Positions 33,735 to 45,688 of a stretch of 64,000 bases of DNA are shown here, one piece after another. The stretch comes from Paraspadella gotoi. Taxonomy: Eukaryota > Chaetognatha. The stretch spans positions 2,664,005 through 2,728,004 of the forward strand of contig CM119264.1 in the NCBI GenBank assembly GCA_051294375.1, written 5' to 3'. The translations under genes were made by a program, and so were the position numbers. Each line of letters begins with the position of its first letter. Position 1 is the first letter of the stretch. The notes under the pieces were generated by a model. The model did no database searches and was not told the origin of the DNA. It saw only the letters and a program-made list of their open reading frames with translations.

Positions 33735-33860
33735 AAGATTGACAAGATTGCAGGGGCCTGCTTTGTCATTATCTTGTAAGAGTGATGGAGGCCTTAACCA
33801 ACCAGTCAGCTTGACCAATCAGCTTGATGGAACTGTAAAATGATATTTCGACGACTTCTG
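33735..33860 (+). repeat. Conserved element X, copy 2
   Basis: GATTGACAAGATTGCAGGGG, then CTGCTTTGTCATTATCTTGT and AAGAG: a diverged match to 32455-32600. The inverted copy is at about 38990-39090. Confidence 0.55.
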
Positions 33861-34001
33861 TCTTCCTTTTCCCCTTTTGTTTTTTTTATCTCGCCAATTC
33901 CAAGATGGCGGCCTCTGCCACGCCCGCTTTCGCTAATCCCTTTTTTTCGTTCTTCCCTCGTCTGTCGCAAACGCCCGGGTCTCGTCGTGTATTTCATACG
34001 A

Positions 34002-34390
34002 ATCACCTCATGATTTCCTCATGAATCACCTCATGAATCAGCTCATGAATCATCTAATGAATCACCTCATGAATCATCTAATGAATGCATCTCATGAATC
34101 ATCTAAAGAATCATCTAATGAATCATCTAATGAATCACTTCATGAATCACCTCATTAATCATTTAATATTCAGCCCATGATCACTTAATGAATCATCTAA
34201 GGAATCAGCTCATGATCACCTCATGAATCATCTATTGAATCATCTCAAGAATCAGCTCATGATCATCTAATGAATCACTTCATGAATCACCTCATTAATC
34301 ATTTAATTTTTCAGCCCATGAATCACTTATGAATCATCTAAGGAATCACTCATGAATAATCTAATGAATCAGCTCATGAATCACCCATGA
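34002..34390. repeat. 12-bp array, TCATGAATCACC type
   Basis: About 30 imperfect units (TCATGAATCACC, TAATGAATCATC). Other parts of the same array are at 38413-38830 (both orientations) and 44369-44490. Substitutions every other unit suggest an older array than the microsatellites. Confidence 0.93.
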
Positions 34391-35117
34391 ATCTTCCCTC
34401 TTTTTTACTTGATTTTTGAAATAAAGATTCGCGTACAAAGTATCGTTTGCATCGGAATTTCTCCTCACGTTTGAATATTATTATTTCTTTTCTTTTTCGG
34501 TGAATTTCTCTTCTTTTTGTTCCTATATAATATTCTCTTACCTCTCTTACTTCTCTAAATTTCTCATTCTCCTCCTATCTCTCTCTCTCTCCCATCTCTC
34601 TTCTCCCCAATCTGTCTCTCCCCATCTCTCTCTTCCATCTTCTCGCCCCATCTCTCTCTCCCATATCTCTCTCCCCATCTCTCTCTCCCCATCTCTCTCT
34701 CTCTCCCGATAACTGTCCGACCATTACTGTCCCATCATCACTGTTTCTCCACTTTTGCTCATTTTTCGAAGACTCACTTTTCGCCCACATTTTTTTCCCT
34801 CACACTTACCTCGGGATTTCCTTACCCCAACTTTTTTAATCTATCCATCACATCGGCGTGAACATCTCTCACCTTCACTTTTATTCTTCTCTCATTTTCT
34901 GACAATTTTCACCATCAAACAAAATCCGTTGTGTCACCATCACAAGAGACTTGAGTTATTCCTTGCGTGAAAAAAAAATGTGATGTATCACTTGTGACCT
35001 CGAATTTCGCTTCACTTCACTTTCCCCTTCTCCGCGCACGTCGCATTAAATTTGGTTCTGGCAATCATCTTTGCTCCGCCGACCCGCAGCCGCGCTGCCG
35101 ACGCCGCTGTGCCGCCG

Positions 35118-35175
35118 CTGCCCCTCCTCCTCCCTCCTCCTCCTCCTCCTCCTCCTCCTCCGTTTTCAGCCGTCT
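35118..35175 (+). promoter_or_regulatory. Acceptor-like site after (CCT)n
   Basis: A CCT trinucleotide run followed by CCGTTTTCAG (ending about 35170) resembles a strong 3' splice site. No exon with a donor follows before (TTTC)n, so it is not called as an exon. Confidence 0.25.
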
Positions 35176-35216
35176 CCACCAACACGACGCAATCAATGTC
35201 TTCGCAATTTCACCTT

Positions 35217-35240
35217 TTTCTTTCTTTCTTTCTTTCTTTT

Positions 35241-35296
<56 letters not shown>

Positions 35297-35480
35297 TCCT
35301 TCTTTCCTTCTTTCTTTCTGTTTTATTTTTTAGTCTCTATCCCTCAAACTCGCCATATTTTCTTTCTTTCTTTCTTTCTTCTTTCTTTCTTTCTTTTTTC
35401 TTTCTTTCTTTTTATTCTTTCTTTTTCTCTTTCTTTCTTTTTTTCTTTCTTTCTTATCTTTCTTTCTTTCCATTTTTATT
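35217..35480. repeat. (TTTC)n microsatellite, interrupted
   Basis: TTTC repeats split by a 45-bp unique segment at about 35320-35362. Confidence 0.95.
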
Positions 35481-35628
35481 TCTATCCTCGCTCTTGCCAT
35501 TTTTTTCTCTTTCATTTCTCTCTCTCCCTTTGCTCGGTTTATTTCTTTTTGTCACGCCCGTTTGATGGAATCTGCTTGTGACCAAATGGAGAGAGAGGAG
35601 AGAGAGAGGAGGGAGAGAGGGAGGAGAG

Positions 35629-35695
<67 letters not shown>

Positions 35696-37340
35696 CATTG
35701 CAATTCTCGACGAGGGTCAAACGCGGGTTTTTCTCTCTTGTATTTTCTCACTCAGAAAAATTAATCGGTTTCTTTCTTTTGTTTTGTGGTCGAGCGACGG
35801 GCTGGCGAGTGGCCAGTGGCGTGAAAGGCGTTGAAATATTCAGCTCGGAGTGTTCACCGGTTATGATAACGTGACGCGGGAGAAGATTCGCTCATTGGCC
35901 CGTAATGAGTGAATGTAATTATTCTATATTATGATAAATTAAAAACAAAAAAAATCATTGTGATATGAATTTTAAGCAAGGTAGCGTATAATTTAACAAA
36001 CGATAATCCAAAAAAAATCTTAAAATAAAAGAAAGAAGAAAGAAACGTGAAAGACAAAGAATCACAACTTCAAGGCCAAACTTCTTAACACAAGGTAATA
36101 TGTACGGAACTGATATATAGGAGAAAACAGTTTTTGTTTTTACATAATGGAACTGATATAGAAATTAGAAACCAGAAACCGGATGTCGAAAGAAATAAAT
36201 ATCTCAAACACGGATGTATATATCGAGAAACCCCGTATGTAAATAGGCGAAAGCGAATGTGATCGGCGCCATTAGTTCCGGGTAAGTTACTCTTCTCTAA
36301 GTGTGAACCGTCAAAGGGTGAGTTAAGTCGCGCGTTCGATTCACATTTTAATTCCTCGTTGATTGGGAAACCGAAAAAGATTTTGGACCTTCGCTAAGTT
36401 GACCTCTTGACGGCCCGACCTTTCCTTTCCCGAAGCCAACGTATTGATTGGTCGAGTTGATCTCATTGCTTGATTCCTCTGCTTGATACTTCCCTTCGAA
36501 TCCAAATGTGGCTTAAAGTTTGTGCTTGGGCTGTTGCCCTCCTTCCCTCTCGGCCGGTTCCAGCGCGTCGACCCGCCAGACTAAAGACCCTCTCGAAAGG
36601 TCGGGCCTTTTTTTCGGCCTGTCGCCTGTTGGCCTATTGCTTTGTTGGCCTGTTGGCCTGTTGGCCTATTGGTTTGTTGGCCTGTTGGCCTGTCGGCCGA
36701 AACTCGAACGTGCAGCGCGTCTTTTCCTTTTCCTCTTTTAACAGGTTAATCGCGTCTACTTCTATCCATTTTTAGGTTAGGCTCTCGTGTGATTGATGAA
36801 AGAGATGAGATGTGAAAGATGTGAGATATCGTATGCGGTGCTGAGATAATATGCGATAATGTAATTTTAATAACGAAGCGTTAGAAAACAGCAACCAATG
36901 GTATTATTTATTTTTACGTATAAACCGCTTACGTAATTCCTCCTTTGCTATTTTTCCCCATTTTTATTCTTTAGAAACGAAAAAAAAAAAGTTTAAAATC
37001 CTTTTTGCCAATTAATGGTAAACTAAGTCCGTCGGTTTCGTCTTGAAAGTCTTTTAAATATATTAAGCTATTGATTCATTTAATTTAAAATTTCGATTTA
37101 TTGAGGGCCCAACATTTATCATTTTTTCTCGATTAGATCTTATCTTTTTGTCGGTCCGTCCGTCTATCAGTCGTTTTGTTTCAGCCAATGCGTTAAACGA
37201 CAATTACGAGAAGAGCTTTTGATGACGATAACAATTACAGACGTGAGACAAAACGCACAGAGGAAACTGTGATTTGTGATTGTGAGATAGAAGGTGAAAG
37301 ATGGAAGGAAAAGAGAAGTGATAAGAAAATAAGAAAGAGA

Positions 37341-37430
37341 ATGGGAGGGAAGAAAAGAAAAGAAAAGAAAAGAAAGAAAAGAAAAGAAAAGAAAGTAAAA
37401 GAAAAGAAAAGAAAAGAAAAGAAAAGAAAA
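37341..37430. repeat. (AAAAG)n microsatellite
   Basis: Counterparts at 47332-47402 (more regular) and 59293-59368. Confidence 0.96.
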
Positions 37431-37659
37431 TAGAAAATCTACTAGAGAGAAAAAAAATTGTTCTAGTCAGCGATTTTAGACAGATTAGGTTCGGGTTAGG
37501 TCTGGGATCGGGTCACGGTCGGGTCAGTTCATGGGTCAGTTCATGGGTCCAGGTCATGGATCCGGTCAGGGTCGGGTCACGGTTAAGGTCATCGACCTTT
37601 CCACCCAAATCCTCCTTCGCGCCTTCTCGCTTTTTTTTCAATCTTCCGCGAAGTTAGAA

Positions 37660-37870
37660 CTGGATAAATGAGAAATGGTAATTAAGGGAAGTGTAAAAGA
37701 AAAGTGAAAAGTGGCAGATGGTAAATGAGAAATGGTATTAAGGAAGTGTAAATAAAAGTGAAAAGTGGCGGATGGTAAATGATAAATGGTATTAAGGGAA
37801 GTGGTAAAAGAAAAGTGAAAAGTGGCAAATGGTAAAAATGAGAAATGGTATGAGGGGGGCAAATTGGAAA
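37660..37870 (-). repeat. 57-bp minisatellite, about four copies (Q1)
   Basis: Unit AAATGAGAAATGGTATTAAG and 37 more bases. Indels break the minus-strand frame that Q2 keeps open. Confidence 0.92.
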
Positions 37871-38268
37871 AATAAAAGTGAGAAATGGCATGTAAGAAGC
37901 TGAATTAGGCAAAAGGCCAGAAGCACAAAGCATTGCTTATGTTTGATCGTCCTTTATTAAGAGTCATGATGAAATTGAGGTTCAAGACAAAGATGGCGAC
38001 AAAAAAAGACAAAGATAGAAAACAGACAAGATAATGCAAATTATAACATGCACAATTTCGAGTTGGAGAAAAGTAGAGAACTAAAGTAGTAAATACTAAA
38101 GTAAATACTAAAGTAAATACAAAAGTAAATACTAAAGTAGTAAATACTACGTACTACATAAACTTAGGTTTAGGTCAACGATCAGATTCAATATATAACC
38201 TAAAATTTTCGTCGATGTAACCGGTTTTTAACGTACTGAGCGGCGGCAATTATCGAGCAGTTCCCCAC

Positions 38269-38276
38269 CTGAGCCT

Positions 38277-38343
<67 letters not shown>

Positions 38344-38409
38344 TGCTGCTCACCCAACACCCGCATTCTGCGACTTCTCTTTCCCCGAGTTCGTTCGCAC
38401 GAAGATGAT
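38269..38409 (-). pseudogene. Q1 copy of the polyalanine exon candidate
   Basis: Same segment as 48246-48361 but with indels before a longer (CCG)n run, changing alanines to arginines. Homology to Q2 stops at 38412, just inside the presumed acceptor, where the 12-bp array begins. Confidence 0.3.
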
Positions 38410-38412
38410 CTA

Positions 38413-38830
38413 CAATGAATCACTTCATGAATCACCTCATTAATCATTTAATTATTCAGCCCATGAATCACTTAATGAATCATCTAAGGAATCAGCTCAT
38501 GAATCACCTCATGAATCATCTATTGAATAGATGATCATGAGCTGATTCTTGAGGTGATTCAATAGACTGATTCTTTAGTATGATCATGAGCTGATTCCTT
38601 AGATGATTCATTAAGTGATTCATGGTGCGATGAATGATTCATGAATGATTAATGAGAGTGATTCATGAGAGATGATTCATTAGATGATTCATTAGATGAT
38701 TCTTTAGATGATTCATGGAGATGCATTCATTAGATGATTCATGAGGTGATTCATTAGATGATTCATGAGCTGATACTTGAGGTGATTCATGAGGTGATTC
38801 ATGAGGAAATCATGAGGTGATTCAGTATGA
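38413..38830. repeat. 12-bp array with a foldback centre
   Basis: Forward units to 38524, then the array reads in reverse complement from 38526. ATCTATT-G-AATAGAT at 38518-38532 is the exact turning point. Confidence 0.9.
38518..38532. other. Palindromic centre of the fold-back
   Basis: ATCTATT and AATAGAT around a single G. Left of it the array matches 34132-34240 in forward sense; right of it the reverse complement of block P begins. Confidence 0.85.
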
Positions 38831-39361
38831 AATACACGACGAGACCCGGAGCGTTTGCGACAGACGAGGGAAGAAACGAAAAAAAGGGATTAGCGAAAGC
38901 GGGCGTGGCAGAGGCGCCATCTTGGAATTTGGCGAGAAAAAAAAAACAAAAGTGGAAAAGGAAGACAGAAGTCGTCGAAATATCATTTTACAGTTCCATC
39001 AAGCTGATTGGTCAAGCTGACTGGTTGGTTTAAGGCCTCCATCACTCTTACAAGATAATGACAAAGCAGGCCCCTGCAATCTTTCAATCTTTAATTTAAA
39101 TAACATATAATATATAATATAATAATATAAACAATATATAATTCGATGAATCATCATCGGTGGGGGAAATTAAATATTAAAAAAAAGCGAAATGAAAATT
39201 GAAAAAAGGGAGATTTTTTTGGATGCGACGATCTGGCTTAGGTGAGGAAAAGGTGCAGTTCAGGGCGAAGAGTTAAGACCCGGTCAGAGGTCAAAGGTCA
39301 GGGCGACAAATGGAACCGGAGAGAAAGGGACAAATGGTCCGGGAATCCGTGACGACGTGCA

Positions 39362-39392
<31 letters not shown>

Positions 39393-39522
39393 CGAGAGAG
39401 AGATGAGAGAGAGAAGAGAGAGAGACGAGAGAGAGAGAGAGATGAGAGAGAGAGAAGAGAGAGGAGAGAGAGAGCGAAAGACAAAGTGACATCGTTGTCA
39501 CCATCAACATATAAGCGACAAA

Positions 39523-39524
<2 letters not shown>

Positions 39525-39601
<77 letters not shown>
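39525..39601. repeat. (CT)n microsatellite
   Basis: Pure CT, preceded at 39364-39475 by GA repeats with the spacer GTGACATCGTTGTCAC, itself a 6-bp-stem hairpin. Confidence 0.96.
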
Positions 39602-39604
<3 letters not shown>

Positions 39605-39953
39605 AACCCCCAACCCCTGGATTCCCCAAGGCCAAACGTCGACCGAAAAAAATGTTCTCAGTCATCGACGCGATGAGGAAAAAATGTGTTAGAGAGACAC
39701 GAACCAAGTGAGACGAACGAACGAACGAACGAACGAACGAAACGAACGAACGAACGAACGAACGAACGAAACAACGAACGAACGAACGAACGAACGAACA
39801 ACAAAGTGACATAATAAAGTACGAACTTATGAATAAAACTATTGAGTCGAACCAACGAACGAAGTGAAGTAATAACAACATACAAAACTAAAAGAGAAAC
39901 CCAAAAAAGACGAGTCGCTCGCTTTGCGGATGGTTCGAAGGGTTAAAGAGGAT

Positions 39954-40115
39954 ATGAGCGTCATAAAAGAAGCCGTCGTCGGGTCGATGCTGCTGCTGCT
40001 GCTGATGGCGGCGGCGGCGGCTGCCGCTTTGAGGCTTCCAGAGTCGTCAAAAGTCGACGGTGGAAATTTTTACCGATCGATCGGAGGAAGAGTCGAAAAA
40101 GACCGAGCTTCTTAA
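39954..40115 (+). CDS. Inverted-copy version of the signal-like small ORF
   Basis: ATG at 39954, 53 residues, MSVIKEAVVGSMLLLLLM, alanine run, then RLPESSKVDGGNFYRSIGG and stop. Compared with the minus-strand copy at 32569-32754 the N-terminal 25 residues agree, and frames differ afterwards. Which is the correct reading cannot be decided from sequence alone. Confidence 0.28.
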   Translation: MSVIKEAVVGSMLLLLLMAAAAAAALRLPESSKVDGGNFYRSIGGRVEKDRAS

Positions 40116-40914
40116 TGAAATTCGTAGAACCGATATAAAAATTATTCATTCGTTTAAGAATAAGCCATCTTGCCCCTGACTTTGCCGGGCTATGCTGGGA
40201 TAAGGCCTTACGAGATAATGGCATAGCATGACCCTGTAAGCTTTCAATCAAGACTTTCTCACAGTCTAGTTATTAGTTCGATTTAAGTCAAAGCATATAG
40301 AGAACCGTGATCATGTCAAGTCAAGATTTTACGCGAAGCTAAGAAATTGATTGATAAAGTTGTCACCGATTTAATCGCGGAGATGTGAGAATTAGCGCGA
40401 CTGCGCGTGACTCTGAATATTCACGTTATGATTCCAGTTTCGAATTTCGTATTCTCCATCGAGAAAAATTTCAGGTGGGGGGGAAGTTTAAGCGGGGCAG
40501 ACAAACTGGGGGGGGGGAGTAAGATGGGGGTATAAGTCAAGGAAACAGGGCAATGAGAATGATAAAAGATAAGATGCCAAAAAGGTATGTGCAAAGGTAT
40601 GTGCAAAGGTATGCAAGGAGAATAACGGAGCATTTCACGAAAGAATAGACACGAAACGAAAAAATCATCGACAGTGGCATAAATCTTCCCTACCTCTTTG
40701 TTGCCCTCTTGATTCGCCATTGATCAGTGCTGCGAGAAACACTGGTGCCGGCAGAGAAACAGGTGGAAGCGCAGACAAACAGACAGGGAACAGCTAGGGC
40801 TGGAAGGGCACCAGCAGGGTACAGCAAGGGATCAGTAGGGTACGGGCAGAGACAGCGCCGTCCAAGGAAACTCGGAGAAGAAATTGGATCCCAGGAATCT
40901 CGACCTAAACTTTT

Positions 40915-40997
40915 TCGTCGTTTACATCAACTCGGGGAGGGGGCGGAGGGGACGGAAGGGGGGGGCGAGTTTCGTCCGGTTGCTCGACTCTCGTGAC
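40915..40997 (-). pseudogene. Inverted, shortened copy of exon candidate 31632-31753
   Basis: Keeps CCTCCTCAG before and TTTAG|GTCGAG after, but about 40 bases are missing and the frame is broken. It is either a decayed duplicate or a low-accuracy read. Confidence 0.3.
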
Positions 40998-41355
40998 CTG
41001 AGGAGGTCAAGATGAAATTGCGGATGTGAATGAGATGAAGAGTGAATGAGAAGGCAGAGTGAGTAGATGGGAGAGTGATTAAAACAGCACAGTGAATTAA
41101 ATGGAAGGGTAAATGATACGACATTGATTAAAATGGCGCAGTAAATGAAATGTCAAAAGAATTATCTCTTCTTTTTTTTTTTTCTATCTCCTTTTATTCC
41201 TTATCTTTTCTTTCCTTTTCCTATCTCCCTTTATTTCCTTATCCCTTCTTTCCCTTTCCTTTCTTTTCCTTATTCTTTTCTCTATTTTCTTTTTGCTTTT
41301 CCTTTTCACCCAAATTCTCAATTTTCTCCGGCCAAAATTTCCTCCTTTGTCGAAC

Positions 41356-41434
<79 letters not shown>

Positions 41435-42242
41435 CCTCCATCTCTCTCTCGCTTGTCTACTCGAATGAAGGGAGAGGAAATTGAGTCTCCCCAATTCTGT
41501 TCCTGACGTCGAAGATTCCATTTGGCCACTTGACCAGCTGCCATTTTGCCATTTTATCATGCTCCATTTGCCATTTTATCCATGAATCCCATTTCAGCTG
41601 CCATTTTTTCCATTTTATCTATTCCGCCATTCTCAGTTGCCATTTTGGCGATTACATGTATTGCCGCAGCCACTGGTTTAAATATTAATCACATTTGTCA
41701 TTTTGCAATAATACCAAGTATCATCACAGGTTTATATTTTTCTATCATCTTTGCCAGTTGTCAATTTAAAAACTACACAACATTAGCGCTAACGTCTTGT
41801 CTACCTTGTCAGTAGTCAGTCCCTCGAATGACCATTTCACTTCCCCCCCCAATTTCTACCTCAGTGAACATTCAACGTTGTCGCTGTCACCCGATCGCCG
41901 CTTTTCACTCAATCACAGGCTCACCGATTTTTACTTAAACGGACGACTGATTCTTCTTCGGTCGAGCGATTCACTTGTCATTTATTGTCATTTCTTGTCA
42001 TACATTTAGTTCGATCTATGATCCCAAAGTATTAGTAGTAGTATTAGTAGTAGTAGAAGAAGTATTAGTAGTAATAGTAGTAATTGTATAGTAGTAAATA
42101 GTAGAGTAGTAATAATAATTACTCGAGTCCTTAACTGACGAGATTCAGGCCGGTAATTTTTTTTTTTGAGAGAAAATCCGTCGTGCGAAAAAAAAGTTAA
42201 AACTTTTTCCAAAATTTCTGCTTATAAACCTAAACTCGAAAA

Positions 42243-42470
42243 ATGAAGCAAATATTTAAAGATTATAGCAAGAGCTGGCTGCCTGGGATGCCCATTGGGA
42301 TGGGCCATCTCACTGTTGGCTTTGGGGGCTTCGACCCTCAGTGACCTATCCAGCGGTTACCCTGGGGCGTGTCGCTTGTCAACGCAGAGGGAAGTCATTA
42401 GGACAGTGGGACACAACGGCTGGGTGGTGCGTTCCCTCTCTGAGCCAATGGGATTGGCAGAACAATGACG
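42243..42470 (+). pseudogene. Inverted copy of ORF 30112-30342 with frameshifts
   Basis: Starts ATGAAGCAAATATTTAAAG as in P; one-base changes shift the frame after about 15 codons. Confidence 0.3.
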
Positions 42471-42662
42471 GATGTGAAGCGGTTGGAATATATCGCCACA
42501 AGATCACTCAAATCGTTCGGTGAAGATTAACTAAATAAATCCACTACGGTTCGTCTCACCCGAGGGGTTCTCACTCCACTCCAGTCCGTCACACTCAATA
42601 ATTCACGTTCTCGTCCACTCATTTCATCTTTCTCACTGCCACTCGGTGCACTCTTGTCCGTC

Positions 42663-42888
42663 ATGAACTTATTTTTTAACGCCACTCCTGTTAGTCGAAT
42701 CCCCCTGTATTTCACACTCCACTCCTGTTCGTCGTCACACTCTTTCCTCGGTTGTTCGTCATCGACTTTCGATGTTCCTTTGAGTGGGTTATGCATACCG
42801 AAGTTGAAGCGAAATGGAACAACGACGACAACGACGACAACAACGACAAAAGATGTGAAGATAAAGGAATTCGTTTCAATCGGTTTTG
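42663..42888 (+). pseudogene. Inverted copy of exon candidate 29695-29918
   Basis: ATG and GGTTTTG|GTGAGT donor kept; an insertion in the serine/histidine region and another before GATGTGAAG break the frame. Confidence 0.3.
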
Positions 42889-43102
42889 GTGAGTGGTGAG
42901 TGGTGAGTGGTGAGGTGATTTGGCTAAGATTTATGATTTATTTTATTGTGTTAATGACAACAATAAAAAAAATAAGGGAAAAAGTTTACCAAAAATTGAT
43001 AAATCACTTTTTAGGGATCATTTTTTACGGTTGTCGATCGAGAAAAACAGTGACGAAAAAAGTGATGTTGCTCTCTCTCCCTCTCTCTCTCTCTCTTCTC
43101 TA

Positions 43103-43152
<50 letters not shown>

Positions 43153-43945
43153 CTCCTCTCTCTCTCTTTCTTCTATCTCTTCTTTTCTTTATTATTTTTC
43201 CTTGAAATTTCAGTTTTCTTCTTTTATCTTCTCCATTTTATTTCATTCCCTACTTTACTTAAGTTTTTTTTCAGATTACCTCTTTCACCTTCCTTCCTTT
43301 CCTCCCTTCCTTTTCTCCCTTCCTTTCCTCCCTATCTTCCCTTCCTTTTCTCCCTTTCCTTCCTCCCTATCTCCCTTCCATTCCTCCCTTTCTCACACTT
43401 TCTTCCTTTCCTCCCTATCTTCCTCCTTTTCCTCCCTTTTCCTCCACGGATTGTTCCTCCGCTTCCTTACGGCCTCCTTCGGCCCACTAACGTCGTCCTG
43501 ATCGAGAATCTCATTCGCGAACCTTTCATCCGGGGTCAAAGACTCTGGAGGGATGAGCGCCTAAGACTGTTTGGGATGAGACCTAGACTATTTGGGATTG
43601 AGACCTAGGACAGTTGGTGAGAAAACTACACTGTTTGGGATTACCCAGACTGATTACTGCTTTAGGTTTAATATGATTTCAGAGCTTTCTCTAAGTTTCT
43701 TCTATCCCTGCGCTACATTCTGAACTCGAACGAAATGCTCCACTAAGTTATAATACATATTACATAATTTCCTAACTTATTAATTCATTTTAAACTAATT
43801 GATATTTTCTTAACTATTGATATATTTTTACACGACACCGCGCTGCTCAAGCATTATCCCACTATCTCTCTCGCACTTAGCTTTTTTCACTCTCTGTACT
43901 TTTTCTTATTCTTAACTTCGATATCTTTCGTGAGCATCATTTTTT

Positions 43946-44343
43946 CCCCCAACCTCTTCTCCTCTCTTCCCCAATCTGCTTTCTGTCTTCCCCAATCTCA
44001 TTCCTCTCTTCCCCGAATCTCTCTATCCTCTCATATACACCAAATCTTCTTTCCCTTTTTCCCAATTTTCTTTTCCTTCTTCCCCAAGTCTTCTTTCCTT
44101 CTCTTCCCCAATCTTCTTTCCTTCTTTTCCCCAATCTTCTCCTTTCTTCCCCAATCTTCTTTCTCTCTTTCCCCAATCTTCTTTCCTCTTTTCTCCCAAT
44201 ATCTTCCTTTCCTTCTTTCCCAATCTTCTTTCCTCTCTTCCCCAATCTTCTTTCCTCTTTTCCCCAATTTCTTTTCCTATTTTCCCCCCAATCTATCTTT
44301 CCTCTCTCCCAAATCTTTCTTTTCCTTCTCCCCATTCTCTCTT
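43946..44343 (-). repeat. 22-bp minisatellite, inverted and truncated by a gap
   Basis: Reverse complement of the array at 27907-28665; stops at N 44344. Confidence 0.93.
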
Positions 44344-44368
44344 NNNNNNNNNNNNNNNNNNNNNNNNN
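44344..44368. other. 25-N gap at the P'/Q2 junction
   Basis: Exactly 25 N between inverted block P' and forward block Q2. Confidence 0.98.
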
Positions 44369-44490
44369 AATGAATCACTTCATGAATCACCTCATTAATC
44401 ATTTAATTTTTCAGCCCATGAATCACTTAATGAATCATCTAAGGAATCACCTCATGAATAATCTAATGAATCAGCTCATGAATCACCTCA
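44369..44490. repeat. 12-bp array remnant before Q2
   Basis: AATGAATCACTTCATGAATC and following units, matching 34280-34390. Confidence 0.9.
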
Positions 44491-45214
44491 TGAATCTTCC
44501 CTCTTTTCACTTGATTTTTGAATTAAGATTCGCGTACAAAGTATCGTTTGCATCGGAATTTCTCCTCACGTTTGAATTATTATTATTTCTTTTCTTTTTC
44601 GGTCGAATTTTCTCTTCTTTTTGTTTCCTATATAATATTCTCTTACCTCTCTTACTTCTCTAAATTTTCTCATTCTCCTCCTATCTCTCTCTCTCTCCCC
44701 ATCTCTCTCTCCCAATCTGTCTCTCCCCATCTCTCTCTCCCATCTCTCTCGCCCCATCTCTCTCTCCCATATCTCTCTCCCCATCTCTCTCTCCCCATCT
44801 CTCTCTCTCTCCCGATAACTGTCCGACCATTACTGTCCCATCATCACTGTCTCTCCACCTTTGCTCATTTTCGAAGACTCACTTTTCGCCCACATTTTTT
44901 TCTCCCTCACACTTACCTCGGGATTTCCTTACCCCAACTTTTTTTAATCTATCCATCACATCGCGTGAACATCTCTCACCTTCACTTTTATTCTTCTCTC
45001 AATTTTCTGACAATTTTCACCATCAAAACAAATCCGTTGTGTCACCATCACAAGACTTGAGTTATTCCTGCGTGAAAAAAAACTTGTGATGTATCACTTG
45101 TGACCTCGAATTTCGCTTCACTTCACTTTCCCCTTCTCCGCCGCACGTCGCATTAAATTTGGTTCTGGCAATCATCTTTGCTCCGCCGACCCGCAGCCGC
45201 CGCTGCCGACGCCG

Positions 45215-45688
45215 NNNNNNNNNNNNNNNNNNNNNNNNNNNNNNNNNNNNNNNNNNNNNNNNNNNNNNNNNNNNNNNNNNNNNNNNNNNNNNNNNNNNNN
45301 NNNNNNNNNNNNNNNNNNNNNNNNNNNNNNNNNNNNNNNNNNNNNNNNNNNNNNNNNNNNNNNNNNNNNNNNNNNNNNNNNNNNNNNNNNNNNNNNNNNN
45401 NNNNNNNNNNNNNNNNNNNNNNNNNNNNNNNNNNNNNNNNNNNNNNNNNNNNNNNNNNNNNNNNNNNNNNNNNNNNNNNNNNNNNNNNNNNNNNNNNNNN
45501 NNNNNNNNNNNNNNNNNNNNNNNNNNNNNNNNNNNNNNNNNNNNNNNNNNNNNNNNNNNNNNNNNNNNNNNNNNNNNNNNNNNNNNNNNNNNNNNNNNNN
45601 NNNNNNNNNNNNNNNNNNNNNNNNNNNNNNNNNNNNNNNNNNNNNNNNNNNNNNNNNNNNNNNNNNNNNNNNNNNNNNNNNNNNNNNN
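45215..45688. other. Assembly gap, 474 N
   Basis: Run of N bridged by Q1 (about 35100-35690). Confidence 0.99.

Larger units (their letters stand above)
34391..38412 (+). repeat. Block Q, copy Q1
   Basis: Directly repeated at 44491-48462 (Q2) and, from the GA tract on, at 57561-60440 (Q3). Contents in order: CT-rich patch 34570-34710, (CCT)n 35118-35162, (TTTC)n 35217-35480, (GA)n 35590-35693, a 9-bp TTGGCCTG repeat 36635-36700, (AAAAG)n 37341-37430, a GGGTCAGTTCAT repeat 37495-37600, a 57-bp repeat 37660-37870, AAAGTAAATACT repeats 38085-38150 and a (CCG)n exon candidate. Q1 fills the 474-N gap of Q2. Confidence 0.92.
38526..44343 (-). repeat. Block P', inverted right arm
   Basis: Reverse complement of 27907-34270 or so, ending in a 25-N gap within the 22-bp minisatellite. 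Compared with P it has shorter (GA/CT)n tracts, many single-base differences and larger deletions near 40700-40990. Confidence 0.9.

Noticed and set aside
36255-36262. Donor-like TTCCGG|GTAAGT conserved in Q1, Q2 and nearly in Q3
   Set aside because: No open, exon-sized frame with an acceptor was found upstream, so it was not called, though conservation in copies only reflects duplication.
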